Assembly (NCBI RefSeq): GCF_007003975.1
Contig: NZ_VFTC01000015.1
Location: forward strand, 92,259 to 156,258
Direction of reading: 5' to 3'
Length of the DNA stretch: 64,000 bases
From: Mesorhizobium sp. WSM4306
GTDB taxonomy: Bacteria; Pseudomonadota; Alphaproteobacteria; Rhizobiales; Rhizobiaceae
Each line of letters opens with the position of its first letter. Position 1 is the stretch's first letter. The translations under genes and the position numbers were made by a program. Positions 52,186 to 60,651 of this stretch are shown one piece after another. The notes below the pieces were generated by a model. That model had not been told where the DNA came from. It was given only the letters and a program-made list of their open reading frames with translations, and did not search any database.

Positions 52186-52890
52186 ATGCGCTGTATGTCG
52201 CTCACGTCAGAGCTTGTCGCACTGTGTCATCGCCAGGAGACCGATCCTGGGCCTGACGGCAGTTGGACACAGTTGACGGACGAGGATTACCGCAGCCTAT
52301 CGGCGCGACTGGCCGAGGAAGCGGATGACGGGCCGCTCTGGGTGTTCGCCTATGGCTCGCTGATCTGGAAGCCGGCTTTCGAATCCGTCGAACGGCAGCG
52401 CGCCACCGCTTTCGGCTGGCATCGCTCGTTTTGTCTCGACATGGTGCGCTGGCGCGGCACCGCCGCACAGCCTGGGCTGATGATGGCTCTGGAACGCGGC
52501 GGGCGATGCGATGGCGTCATCTACAGGCTGCCCGACGGCGACAAGGCCGAGCAGATTGAAAGGCTGCTGCGGCGCGAAATCGACGACCATGAGAGTGTCA
52601 GCTCGGTCCGGTGGGTTCCGGTGCGCACGGCGCAAGGGGTGGTGCGGGCGCTCGGCTTCTGGGTCGGGGTGACGGGCAGAGGCACATCGCTCGGGCAGCC
52701 GCTGGACCGGGTGGCGCGGGTGCTGGCGCGGGCCTGTGGCCATGTCGGCTCGGGCGCCGAATATCTCTACAACACCGTCAGCCACCTCGAGGAATTCGGC
52801 ATCCGCGACCGCAATCTGTGGCGCCTGCAGCAGCTGGTCGCCGATGAGATACGGTCGATCCATGGCAGTACCCTTGGAGCGAGCGCCTAG
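52186..52890 (+). CDS. chaC: Gamma-glutamylcyclotransferase (ChaC-like)
   Basis: 234 residues from ATG 52186 (GAGGGG upstream). The cyclotransferase signature PLWVFAYGSLIWKP is present, followed by the ChaC pattern ATAFGWHRSFCLDMVRWRGT and GVIYRLP. ChaC enzymes cleave glutathione to 5-oxoproline and Cys-Gly. The GSGAEYLYNTVSHLEEFGI end is typical of bacterial ChaC. It stands alone between the divergent VOC gene and the converging hypothetical gene. Confidence 0.87.
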   Translation: MRCMSLTSELVALCHRQETDPGPDGSWTQLTDEDYRSLSARLAEEADDGPLWVFAYGSLIWKPAFESVERQRATAFGWHRSFCLDMVRWRGTAAQPGLMMALERGGRCDGVIYRLPDGDKAEQIERLLRREIDDHESVSSVRWVPVRTAQGVVRALGFWVGVTGRGTSLGQPLDRVARVLARACGHVGSGAEYLYNTVSHLEEFGIRDRNLWRLQQLVADEIRSIHGSTLGASA

Positions 52891-52944
52891 ACGGCACCCT
52901 AACCAGCGCCGGCCCATCATCAATCTGAGGTCTGTCCCGGGTGG

Positions 52945-53355
52945 TCAGATCCAACCGGCTGTGGCTTCACGAGCGATCACCTCAACTGTGCATTCGAGAC
53001 TAAGCAACAGAAAATGCGAGCAGTCGTCTGTTGGGCCTGGGATCGATCGCAACCAATGTGAATTTTCCACCCGCAGGATGGGCCACCTATAGGTTTTTTG
53101 GGCGCCGGAATCTATCAACGGGATCGAGTCGCCATCGCGCACATGGGCCAGCCCCAGCATGTCGTTATGAGCCGAAAGGACCTCCACTCCATGAAAGTCT
53201 ATCTTGAGGGTTCGTTTGGCCGTCCCGACGAGGAAGTCGCCTTCGACGATCAGTTCAAAGTAATTGTCGGATTTCAAACGCCAAACCTGACAGGCAGCAA
53301 GTGGTAAATCTTCCACAGGCTCCCACCGATGAACCGTCTCCTGATCGTTGGTCAT
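52945..53355 (-). CDS. Hypothetical protein
   Basis: 136 residues from ATG 53355, which has GGAGAAAG upstream; two upstream starts (53367, 53376) are in frame. The sequence is moderately acidic, soluble and without a signal peptide (HRWEPVEDLPLAACQVWRLKSDNYFELIVEGDF, then FHGVEVLSAHNDMLGLAHV). I recognise no family. Base composition is lower in GC than the neighbours, which could indicate recent acquisition. It converges on chaC and is divergent from preT. Confidence 0.55.
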   Translation of the reverse strand: MTNDQETVHRWEPVEDLPLAACQVWRLKSDNYFELIVEGDFLVGTAKRTLKIDFHGVEVLSAHNDMLGLAHVRDGDSIPLIDSGAQKTYRWPILRVENSHWLRSIPGPTDDCSHFLLLSLECTVEVIAREATAGWI

Positions 53356-53463
53356 CGCTTTCTCCATTTTGCTCAATCGCCTATCATCCCGCGTGAGCTT
53401 CGAACAGTTTGTCGCTGCTTGGGGCTGTCGTGCTCGTCTTCTTGGAGGCGCAACAGATTACCC

Positions 53464-53490
53464 ATAACATGAGTAAAAAAATCATGTTAT
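53464..53490. promoter_or_regulatory. Inverted repeat ATAACATG...CATGTTAT upstream of preT
   Basis: A perfect 8-bp inverted repeat at 53464-53471 and 53483-53490 with an 11-base A-rich centre. It lies in the AT-rich divergent region about 100 bases before preT and could be a regulator site or a small hairpin. Confidence 0.45.
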
Positions 53491-53522
53491 TGTAGAAGCT
53501 TTTCAGAGGCTTGCACCGAAAA

Positions 53523-53538
53523 TTGACCAATTGATAAA
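53523..53538 (+). promoter_or_regulatory. RutR-like operator upstream of preT
   Basis: TTGACCAATTGATAAA matches the RutR consensus TTGACCANNTGGTCAA at 12 of 14 defined positions, with the left half perfect. It lies 51 bases upstream of preT and its TTGACC could also be a -35 box. A RutR-like regulator gene is at 61762-62403. Confidence 0.65.
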
Positions 53539-53588
53539 AAAATAAAACGTGCTAGCCTTCCCCAAAACGAAAACATGGGGAACTGACG

Positions 53589-54944
53589 ATGCCAGAAGGC
53601 CAGTTCAAGGACGGTATTGCCGGTGGCCGGCTGCCGACCGACCAGTATGCCGAGAATTTTTCCGACCTGCATCCGCCGCTCGATCATCACGAGGCCCTGG
53701 TCGAATCCGACCGCTGCTATTTCTGCTACGATGCGCCGTGCATGAATGCATGCCCGACCTCGATCGACATCCCGTTGTTCATCCGCCAGATCTCGACCGG
53801 CAACCCGATCGGTTCGGCCAAGACGATCTTCGACCAGAACATTCTGGGCGGCATGTGCGCCCGCGTCTGCCCTACAGAGACGCTGTGCGAAGAGGTCTGC
53901 GTGCGCGAGGTGGCGGAAGGCAAGCCGGTGCAGATCGGCCGCCTGCAGCGCTACGCCACCGACGTCGCGATGGCTGAGCACAAGCAGTTCTATCCGCGTG
54001 CGGAATCGACCGGCAAGTCGGTCGCCGTGGTCGGCGCCGGGCCGGCGGGCCTTGCCGCCGCGCACCGGCTCGCCCGCCATGGCCACGAGGTGACCATTCT
54101 GGAAGCCCGCCCCAAGGCCGGCGGCCTCAATGAATATGGCATCGCAGCTTACAAGAGCATCGACAATTTCGCCCAGGCCGAGGTCGACTATGTCACCGGG
54201 ATCGGCGGCATCGACATCCAGAACGGCAAGGCGCTCGGCCGCGACTACCAGCTGTCGGACCTGATCCGGAATTACGATGCCGTCTTCCTCGGCATGGGGC
54301 TTGGCGGCGTCAATGCGCTGCGCGCCGAGGGCGAGGATGCCGACGGCGTCACCAATGCGGTCGAGTTCATCGCCGAACTGCGCCAGGCCAGCGATCTCGC
54401 AAGCCTGCCGGTCGGCCGGCGCGTCGTCGTCATCGGCGGCGGCATGACGGCGATCGACGCGGCGGTGCAGTCGAAGCTGCTCGGCGCCGAGGAGGTGACG
54501 ATCTGCTACCGGCGCGGCCAGGAGCATATGAACGCCTCCGAGTTCGAGCAGGATCTGGCCGCCGCCAACGGCGTCACCATCCGCCACTGGCTGCAGCCGC
54601 GGCGGGTCATTGCCGAGAACGGCAGAGTGTCGGGCATCGAGCTCGAATACACCGCCATGAACGGCGACAAGCTTGCCGGCACCGGCGAGCGGCTGACGCT
54701 CGTCGCCGACCAGGTGTTCAAGGCGATTGGTCAGAGTTTTGTGCCGGCGGCACTCAACGGCAGCGGTGCATCGATCGAACTCGAGGCCGGCCGCATCAAG
54801 GTCGATGCGGAAGGCCGCACCTCGCTCGCCAATGTCTGGGCAGGCGGCGACTGCATCTTTGGCGGCGACGACCTGACCGTCTCGGCCGTAGCCCAAGGGC
54901 GCGATGCGGCTGAGAGCATTAACAGGAGCCTGACGCAGGGATAG
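53589..54944 (+). CDS. preT: NAD-dependent dihydropyrimidine dehydrogenase subunit PreT
   Basis: 451 residues. The N-terminal Fe-S domain has CYFCYDAPCMNACP (Cys43, 46, 51, 55) and GGMCARVCPTETLCEEVC, followed by FAD and NAD(P) folds (GAGPAGLAAAHRLARHGHEVTILE, then VVIGGGMTAIDAA). This is the electron-input subunit that partners PreA to reduce uracil and thymine to their dihydro forms, the first step of reductive pyrimidine breakdown. A RutR-like site lies in its upstream region. A methyltransferase gene, unusually, separates it from preA. Confidence 0.92.
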   Translation: MPEGQFKDGIAGGRLPTDQYAENFSDLHPPLDHHEALVESDRCYFCYDAPCMNACPTSIDIPLFIRQISTGNPIGSAKTIFDQNILGGMCARVCPTETLCEEVCVREVAEGKPVQIGRLQRYATDVAMAEHKQFYPRAESTGKSVAVVGAGPAGLAAAHRLARHGHEVTILEARPKAGGLNEYGIAAYKSIDNFAQAEVDYVTGIGGIDIQNGKALGRDYQLSDLIRNYDAVFLGMGLGGVNALRAEGEDADGVTNAVEFIAELRQASDLASLPVGRRVVVIGGGMTAIDAAVQSKLLGAEEVTICYRRGQEHMNASEFEQDLAAANGVTIRHWLQPRRVIAENGRVSGIELEYTAMNGDKLAGTGERLTLVADQVFKAIGQSFVPAALNGSGASIELEAGRIKVDAEGRTSLANVWAGGDCIFGGDDLTVSAVAQGRDAAESINRSLTQG

Positions 54945-54949
54945 AGATC

Positions 54950-55792
54950 ATGGCCTCGGTGGAATCGGGCATCGCCCGTCACTACGACGTATCGGGTCTT
55001 GAGCAGAACATCCTTGCCGTGCTCGCCGATACCGGTGTGGACATTGCCCGTCTGCGCGCCGGCGATCTCGAAGCGGTCGACGAGTTCCACATTGGCGGTA
55101 TCGCCGCCACCAGGGAACTCATCGGCCAGATGGGTTTGAAGCCGGGGGCCAGGCTGCTCGACATTGGTTCCGGCGTGGGGGGCCCAGCCCGCTTTGCCGC
55201 CAACAATGCCGGTGCCGATGTCACCGGCATTGATCTGACGCAAAGCTATGTCGACATCGCGACCAGCCTGTCGAAGCGGGTGGGAATGGCCGACAAAGTC
55301 CGGTTCATGCAGGGCAGCGCGCTGGACATGCCGTTCAGCAACAAAAGCTTTGATACAGCCATGATCCTGCATGTCGGCATGAATCTTCCCGACAAGAAAA
55401 AGCTGATGAGCGAGGCGGCGCGTGTGCTCAAGCCGGGCGGCATCTTTGCCGTCTACGATGTGATGCGGCTCAAGGCAGGTGCGCTGACCTATCCGTTACC
55501 ATGGGCATCCGATGAGAGCACGTCCTTCGTCGCCACGCCCGACGACTATCGCTCGGCTGCCGCGGCTGCAGGGTTCTCTGTCACCGCCGAGCGCCCACGC
55601 GGCGCCTTCGCCATCGACTTCTTCGCCACGATACGGGCGCGCATGGCTGCGGCGCAGGCGGAAGGCAAAAAACCGCCGCCCGGCGTTAATCTTATCATGG
55701 GCGAGAACGCCCGCACCAAGATCGCCAATCTCACCGCCGCGCTTGAAGGCGGCATTCTCGCACCCGTCGAACTGCTCCTTCGTCTCGGTTGA
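54950..55792 (+). CDS. SAM-dependent methyltransferase between preT and preA
   Basis: 280 residues, starting 5 bases after preT and ending 12 bases before preA, so it is inside the operon. The class-I SAM-binding motif ARLLDIGSGVGGPARFAA is intact, with GIDLTQSY and the DMPFSNKSFDTAMILHVGMNL post-motif. It resembles small-molecule methyltransferases of the UbiE/sarcosine type. Its substrate is unknown; the operon position suggests a pyrimidine or a pyrimidine-pathway by-product. Confidence 0.87.
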   Translation: MASVESGIARHYDVSGLEQNILAVLADTGVDIARLRAGDLEAVDEFHIGGIAATRELIGQMGLKPGARLLDIGSGVGGPARFAANNAGADVTGIDLTQSYVDIATSLSKRVGMADKVRFMQGSALDMPFSNKSFDTAMILHVGMNLPDKKKLMSEAARVLKPGGIFAVYDVMRLKAGALTYPLPWASDESTSFVATPDDYRSAAAAAGFSVTAERPRGAFAIDFFATIRARMAAAQAEGKKPPPGVNLIMGENARTKIANLTAALEGGILAPVELLLRLG

Positions 55793-55804
55793 AAGGGACC
55801 TGTC

Positions 55805-57118
55805 ATGGCTGACATCCGCAACAACTTCGTCGGCATCAAATCGCCCAATCCGTTCTGGCTGGCTTCGGCGCCGCCGACCGACAAGGCGTATAACGTCATC
55901 CGCGCCTTCAAAGCTGGCTGGGGCGGTGTGGTCTGGAAGACGCTCGGCGAAGAAGGCCCGCCGGTGGTCAACGTCAACGGCCCGCGCTACGGCGCGATCT
56001 GGGGCGCCGACCGCCGCCTGCTCGGCCTCAACAATATCGAACTGATCACCGACCGCGATCTGCAGGTCAATCTGCGCGAGATCAAGCAGGTCAAGAAGGA
56101 CTGGCCCGACCGCGCCATCGTCGTCTCGCTGATGGTGCCGTGCGTCGAGGAAAGCTGGAAGGCGATCCTGCCGGTGGTCGAGGAGACCGAAGCTGACGGC
56201 ATCGAGCTCAATTTCGGTTGCCCGCACGGCATGTCGGAGCGCGGCATGGGTGCGGCTGTCGGTCAGGTGCCGGAATACATCGAAATGGTGGTGCGCTGGT
56301 GCAAGGCCAACACCCGCATGCCCGTCATCACCAAGCTGACGCCCAACATCACCGATGTGCGCAAGCCCGCGCGTGCGGCACTTGCCGGCGGCACCGACGC
56401 GGTGTCGCTGATCAACACCATCAACTCGATCACCGGTGTCGACCTCGATAGCTTCGCGCCGCAGCCGACCATTGACGGCAAGGGTTCGCACGGCGGCTAT
56501 TGCGGCCCGGCGGTGAAGCCTATCGCCATGAACATGGTGGCCGAGATCGCCCGCGACCCCGAAACCCACGGTCTGCCGATCTCCGGCATTGGCGGCATCA
56601 CCACCTGGCGCGATGCAGCCGAATTCATGGCGCTCGGCGCCGGCAATGTGCAGGTGTGCACGGCGGCGATGACCTACGGCTTCAAGATCGTGCAGGAGAT
56701 GATTGCCGGCCTGGAAAACTGGATGGACGAGAAGGGCCACGCCTCGCTCGACGACATTGTCGGCCGCGCCACGCCCAACGTCACCGACTGGCAGTACCTC
56801 AACCTCAACTATGTTGCCAAGGCGCATATCGACCAGGATGCCTGCATCAAATGCGGCCGCTGCCACATCGCCTGCGAGGACACTTCGCATCAGGCGATCA
56901 CCAACATGGTCGACGGCAAGAGGCATTTCGAGGTCATCGAGACCGAATGCGTCGGCTGCAATCTGTGCGTCAATGTCTGCCCGGTCGAAAACTGCATCAC
57001 CATGGAGCCGCTGGCCGCAGGCGTGATGGACCAGCGCACCGGCAAGCCGGTCTCGCCGGTGTATGCCAACTGGACGACGCATCCGAACAACCCGATGGCC
57101 AAGGTGGCGGCGGAATAG
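55805..57118 (+). CDS. preA: NAD-dependent dihydropyrimidine dehydrogenase subunit PreA
   Basis: 437 residues. The FMN TIM-barrel part has the active-site loop NFGCPHGMSERGMGAAVGQV, whose Cys is the catalytic acid in dihydropyrimidine dehydrogenase. The C-terminal 90 residues hold two 4Fe-4S clusters (CIKCGRCHIACED at about 348 and CVGCNLCVNVCP at about 382). With PreT it makes dihydrouracil and dihydrothymine. It is the last gene of the preT-methyltransferase-preA unit. Confidence 0.93.
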   Translation: MADIRNNFVGIKSPNPFWLASAPPTDKAYNVIRAFKAGWGGVVWKTLGEEGPPVVNVNGPRYGAIWGADRRLLGLNNIELITDRDLQVNLREIKQVKKDWPDRAIVVSLMVPCVEESWKAILPVVEETEADGIELNFGCPHGMSERGMGAAVGQVPEYIEMVVRWCKANTRMPVITKLTPNITDVRKPARAALAGGTDAVSLINTINSITGVDLDSFAPQPTIDGKGSHGGYCGPAVKPIAMNMVAEIARDPETHGLPISGIGGITTWRDAAEFMALGAGNVQVCTAAMTYGFKIVQEMIAGLENWMDEKGHASLDDIVGRATPNVTDWQYLNLNYVAKAHIDQDACIKCGRCHIACEDTSHQAITNMVDGKRHFEVIETECVGCNLCVNVCPVENCITMEPLAAGVMDQRTGKPVSPVYANWTTHPNNPMAKVAAE

Positions 57119-57203
57119 GGTTTGCTTCACGGTTTAGCTTAATCGCCCTGTGCACCCGCATGGGGCGATTTTGCATCTGTGCGATGCTTCGATTTCAGAG
57201 GTT

Positions 57204-57379
57204 AGCGCCGCCCCTCATCCGCCCTTCGGGCACCTTCTCCCCGTGAACGGGGAGAAGGCAAGCTGCGGCGGCCGCTGTCGCCTTTTCCTGCAACGTCAGT
57301 AATTGGCGAAATCATCGATGACGGCATCTTTCGCCCCGTTTACGGGGAGAAATGCCGGCAGGGCAATGAGGGCAGCGCC
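57204..57379. repeat. 176-bp dispersed repeat (copy B, inverted relative to 24534-24716)
   Basis: Starts AGCGCCGCCCCTCAT and ends ATGAGGGCAGCGCC, with two internal CTTCTCCCCGT/ACGGGGAGAAG-like hairpins. The left side matches the complement of the right side of the copy at 24534-24716, and the middle shares AATTGGCGAAATCATCGATG-like sequence. It fills most of the 416-base gap (57119-57534) between preA and the Rrf2 gene; the rest holds only the AT-rich Rrf2 promoter region and preA's 3' flank. Confidence 0.8.
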
Positions 57380-57493
57380 AACTTCGAGTCTATGCGCGGA
57401 GAATTCCTTTAGCTCTCCACACCACCGTTGGCACAACGAATAACATCGTCACGAACACGTGAAACTCTCCATTTTCCTATTGCAGATAAAAAC

Positions 57494-57518
57494 TATCCAC
57501 GATAAAATGTATCCACGA
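57494..57518 (+). promoter_or_regulatory. Direct repeat TATCCACGA upstream of the Rrf2 gene
   Basis: TATCCACGA occurs at 57494-57502 and 57510-57518, 16 bases start to start, with an AT-rich spacer, 17 bases before the Rrf2 start. This is a likely regulator site, perhaps autoregulatory. Confidence 0.55.
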
Positions 57519-57534
57519 ACTGGAGATCGTCACT

Positions 57535-58053
57535 ATGAAGCTGGGCGAGGGCGTTGAAGCGGCCATCCACTGCGCAGCCACGCTTGCCAGCGTGGAGGGC
57601 AACAGCACCATGCCGGGCGCTGCCTTGGCAGAGTCTTTCGGCCTGTCGCCGAGCTATCTCTTGAAGCATCTCAACATGCTGACGGCGGAGCGCATCCTGG
57701 AATCGGTACCCGGGCCGGCGGGCGGTTACCGGCTGGCGCGGCCGGCCGAGCGCATCACGCTGCTCGATATCGTGCTGGCGATCGAAGGGCGGGAGCCGGC
57801 GTTTCGCTGCGGCGAGATCCGCCGCAACGGGCCAGTCAAGCTCGACGCGTCCGCCTATGTAAAACTGTGCGGCATCAACGCCGCGATGCTGAAGGCCGAG
57901 CGCGCCTATCGCGCGGCTCTCGCGGAAACCCGGTTGTCCGACATCGTGGCTGACTACCAGGCAGAAGGCGATCCGAGATCGATCGCCGCCAGCTGCGCCT
58001 TTGTGGCGCGCCATCAGCGGCCGCAGAAATCCGCTTCGACCAAGCAAGTTTAA
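57535..58053 (+). CDS. Rrf2-family transcriptional regulator
   Basis: 172 residues. Winged helix typical of Rrf2 (SPSYLLKHLNMLTAERILESVPGPAGGYRLARP). Only three cysteines are present (Cys13, Cys92 in FRCGEIRRNGP, Cys112), so a classical IscR-type three-Cys cluster is not obvious. It begins an operon with an AhpD-like and a DoxX gene, which suggests a redox or electrophile response. A TATCCACGA direct repeat precedes it. Confidence 0.83.
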   Translation: MKLGEGVEAAIHCAATLASVEGNSTMPGAALAESFGLSPSYLLKHLNMLTAERILESVPGPAGGYRLARPAERITLLDIVLAIEGREPAFRCGEIRRNGPVKLDASAYVKLCGINAAMLKAERAYRAALAETRLSDIVADYQAEGDPRSIAASCAFVARHQRPQKSASTKQV

Positions 58054-58084
58054 TCCCCGCCAGAGAGACGTGAAAGGAAAGACG

Positions 58085-58543
58085 ATGAAACAGAGACTGC
58101 AATTCTTCGCCAAGGCGCCGGAAATCATGAAGGCGGTGTCGGCGCTCAACAAGGCGGTCGACGAATGCGGGCTGGAAGTGGGCCTGCTGCATTTGATCAA
58201 GCTCAGGGCTTCGCAGATCAATGGCTGTTCCTACTGCGTCGAGATGCACAGCCGCGAGGCGCGGCGCGACGGTGAGACCGAGACACGGCTCTATCTGGTT
58301 TCGGCCTGGAAGGAATCGCCGCTGTTCTCCGAGCGCGAACGCGCGGCCTTTGCCTGGACCGAGGCCACGACCCTGATCGCCAACAATGGCGTGTCGGACG
58401 AACTCTATGCCCGCACGCTCGCGCATTTCTCGGAAGAGGAACTGGTCAAGCTGTCGGTCGCAATCGGCATGATCAACACCTGGAACCGGCTCTGCATTCC
58501 GTTCCATGCCGTTCATCCGATGCCGGCTGCCAAAGCAGCCTGA
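58085..58543 (+). CDS. AhpD/carboxymuconolactone decarboxylase-family protein
   Basis: 152 residues, ATG 58085 behind AAAGGAAAG, 31 bases after the Rrf2 stop. The CxxC-plus-His active site of AhpD-like peroxidase/CMD proteins is present: INGCSYCVEMHSREAR (Cys48, Cys51, His55). It would act as a thiol peroxidase or disulfide reductase. The MINTWNRLCIPFHAVHPMP end is common in alphaproteobacterial members. Co-transcription with the Rrf2 gene upstream and DoxX downstream is likely. Confidence 0.87.
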   Translation: MKQRLQFFAKAPEIMKAVSALNKAVDECGLEVGLLHLIKLRASQINGCSYCVEMHSREARRDGETETRLYLVSAWKESPLFSERERAAFAWTEATTLIANNGVSDELYARTLAHFSEEELVKLSVAIGMINTWNRLCIPFHAVHPMPAAKAA

Positions 58544-58611
58544 CCGTCCGGTTTTGTAACGGAGCGCTGTCGAGAGGGCGGCGCTCCGACTGTTTTCAGT
58601 GGGAGGATTTC

Positions 58612-58989
58612 ATGCCTGTCGATTTGCCTTTGACCTTGTTGTTTATCGGCCGCCTGTTGCTCGGCGGCGCCTTCGTTTTCGCCGGCCTGCGCAATGTCCA
58701 GAACGAGACCTTGCTGACCGGGCTGATGGCCGCGCGCGGCGTGCCGCAGGCCAAGCTGGCGCTGTGGGCCGGCATCGTCCTGCAGACCGTTGCCGGCGCG
58801 CTGGTGATGGCAGGCGTGTGGACCGCGATCGCAAGTGCTGTGCTGGTGCTGTTTCTTATCGCCGCCACGCCGATGTTCCACAATTTCTGGGACCATCAGG
58901 GTCCGGACCGGGCATCGCGCATCAACGGCTTCGTCGGCAATGTCGCGCTGGGCGGCGGGTTCCTGACGCTGATCGCGCAGTCGCTGTAA
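58612..58989 (+). CDS. DoxX-family membrane protein
   Basis: 125 residues with four membrane segments, ATG behind GGGAGG. DoxX pattern: LLLGGAFVFAGLRNV, PQAKLALWAGIVLQTVAGALVMAG and FHNFWDHQGPDRASRINGFVGNVALGG. It is the third gene of the Rrf2-AhpD-like operon and converges on the SDR gene with a 2-base gap. DoxX proteins associate with thiol-stress complexes in other bacteria, consistent with this neighbourhood. Confidence 0.87.
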   Translation: MPVDLPLTLLFIGRLLLGGAFVFAGLRNVQNETLLTGLMAARGVPQAKLALWAGIVLQTVAGALVMAGVWTAIASAVLVLFLIAATPMFHNFWDHQGPDRASRINGFVGNVALGGGFLTLIAQSL

Positions 58990-58991
58990 GT

Positions 58992-59711
58992 TTACGCCGC
59001 GAAGCGCAAACCACCATCGCAGGTCAGCACCTGGCCGGTCATGAAGCCGTTGGACACGAGAAAGGCGATTGCACCGGCGACATCTTCGGCGTGGCCGATC
59101 CTCCCGACAGGCGTCTTGCCGGCATAGTCGGCAAAGACCGCCTGCCGCTGGTCGTCGGGCAGAAAATCCCACCACGGCGTATCGATGACGCCGGGCGCCA
59201 CGACATTGACGCGCAGCGGCTTCAGCTCGACCGCGAGGATCGGCACCACCGTCAGCAGCATGCCGTTGACGGCGGCGATGCCGGCAACGCCGGGCGCGGT
59301 CAGCTGCGCCGATACCGCCGATATGAAGGTGACCGATCCCGATTTGTCGAGCGTCGGCAAAGCCGCTTGCAGGCAAGACAGCTGCGGACGGACCTTCTCG
59401 TCGACGCCGCCGGCGATATCGGCAAGGTCGAGGCTCGCGAATGGGCCAAGCCCCTTGCCGCCGCTAGCAGCCAGAACGAGGTGATCGAAGGGTCCGAGGT
59501 CATCGAAGAACCGACGGACTTCGTCCGGCTTCGAAGCATCGAAGGCGGCCTTTTCGGCGGCGCCGCCAAGGCTCTTCCACGCACCAATCAGCTTTTCCTC
59601 GTTGCGTCCGGTGATGGTCACCTTCATGCCCGGGCCAAGCAGTTTCCGAGCCGTCGCCAGGCCGATGCCGGACGAGCCGCCGATGATGACCGTGTGTTCG
59701 ATCTTGCTCAT
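58992..59711 (-). CDS. SDR-family protein lacking the catalytic Tyr/Lys
   Basis: 239 residues. The Rossmann start VIIGGSSGIGLATARKLL binds NAD(P), and the C-terminal part reads PLRVNVVAPGVIDTPWWDFL then GRIGHAEDVAGAIAFLVSNGFMTGQVLTCDGG. The segment where SDRs have YxxxK reads GVAGIAAVNGML: Ile145 replaces Tyr and Asn149 replaces Lys. It belongs to a divergent SDR branch and may be non-catalytic, or use another mechanism. It overlaps the upstream SDR gene by four bases, forming a two-gene operon divergent from an XRE regulator. Confidence 0.85.
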   Translation of the reverse strand: MSKIEHTVIIGGSSGIGLATARKLLGPGMKVTITGRNEEKLIGAWKSLGGAAEKAAFDASKPDEVRRFFDDLGPFDHLVLAASGGKGLGPFASLDLADIAGGVDEKVRPQLSCLQAALPTLDKSGSVTFISAVSAQLTAPGVAGIAAVNGMLLTVVPILAVELKPLRVNVVAPGVIDTPWWDFLPDDQRQAVFADYAGKTPVGRIGHAEDVAGAIAFLVSNGFMTGQVLTCDGGLRFAA

Positions 59712-60547
59712 GAATGCTGTTCCTTCGATTTTGGGGAAGCTTGGCCCACGAGGTCGAGGCTCAGGGTTCGCAATTGCTGCCGTGCCTTGGCGTCATAGGC
59801 TTGTGCGTCGGCGCGGGATTCCTTTTGGCCGTCGAAATAGAGGCCGCTGCGGCCCTCCAGTGCCGGAGAAGTCGCGAGGTTGAGGATGGCGTCGGCGCCG
59901 GTCTCGACCGAGCTCCATGGCGTCACGCCGGCCTGTCGGACCATAGTGGTGTTCATGTAGCTCGCCGGATGCAGGGCGTTGACGGTAACGCCGCTGCCTT
60001 TCAGCTCCTCGGCAAGGTCGATGGTGAACAGGATCTGCGCCAGCTTGCTCTGGCAGTAGGCGCGCACGCCGTCATAGCCATGGGTCAGCATGACATCGCC
60101 AAAATCGATCGCCTGCTGGCCGGCCGAGGCGACATTGACGATGCGCGATGGCGAACTCGCCCTGAGCAGCGGCAGCAGTTCCGACGTCAGCAGGAAACCA
60201 GCGAGATAATTGACGGCAAAGCGCAGTTCGAAGCCGTCGGCGCTGAGCTGTCGCTTGGCGCCGGCGGTGCCGATGCCGGCATTGTTGATGAGGATGTCGA
60301 GCCGGTTGGTTCTCGCAAGCACGGCCTCAGCGAGGCGACGAACTTCGGCCAGCGAAGCGAGGTCGGCGGCGAGAAATTCCGCCTTGCCGCCGGTCGCCTC
60401 GATTTCGGCGACGGTTGCCTTGCCGCGCGCGGCATCGCGGCCATGCACCAGCACGCGGGCGCCGGATCCGCCCAGCCGTTGCGCGACGACGCGGCCGACG
60501 CCGTCGGTCGAGCCGGTGATGAGGATTGTCTTGTCTTTCAGATCCAT
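59708..60547 (-). CDS. Short-chain dehydrogenase/reductase
   Basis: 279 residues, ATG 60547 behind GGAGG. A classical-length SDR: ILITGSTDGVGRVVAQRL for cofactor, ILINNAGIG, the catalytic Ser141 (VASAGQQ) and Tyr164/Lys168 in RAYCQSKLAQ are intact. It is the first gene of the leftward SDR pair, divergent from the XRE regulator. Substrate unknown; in such XRE-SDR pairs the regulator often controls the reductase. Confidence 0.9.
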   Translation of the reverse strand: MDLKDKTILITGSTDGVGRVVAQRLGGSGARVLVHGRDAARGKATVAEIEATGGKAEFLAADLASLAEVRRLAEAVLARTNRLDILINNAGIGTAGAKRQLSADGFELRFAVNYLAGFLLTSELLPLLRASSPSRIVNVASAGQQAIDFGDVMLTHGYDGVRAYCQSKLAQILFTIDLAEELKGSGVTVNALHPASYMNTTMVRQAGVTPWSSVETGADAILNLATSPALEGRSGLYFDGQKESRADAQAYDAKARQQLRTLSLDLVGQASPKSKEQHS

Positions 60548-60651
60548 GTCGGAGAGCCTCCATATTCGCTCTGGATAACAAGATGGGGGGATCGGCGCGC
60601 CCCAAACAGTTCAAACTTTATCCTGGTATCAGTACTGCTATACTGCGCCCC

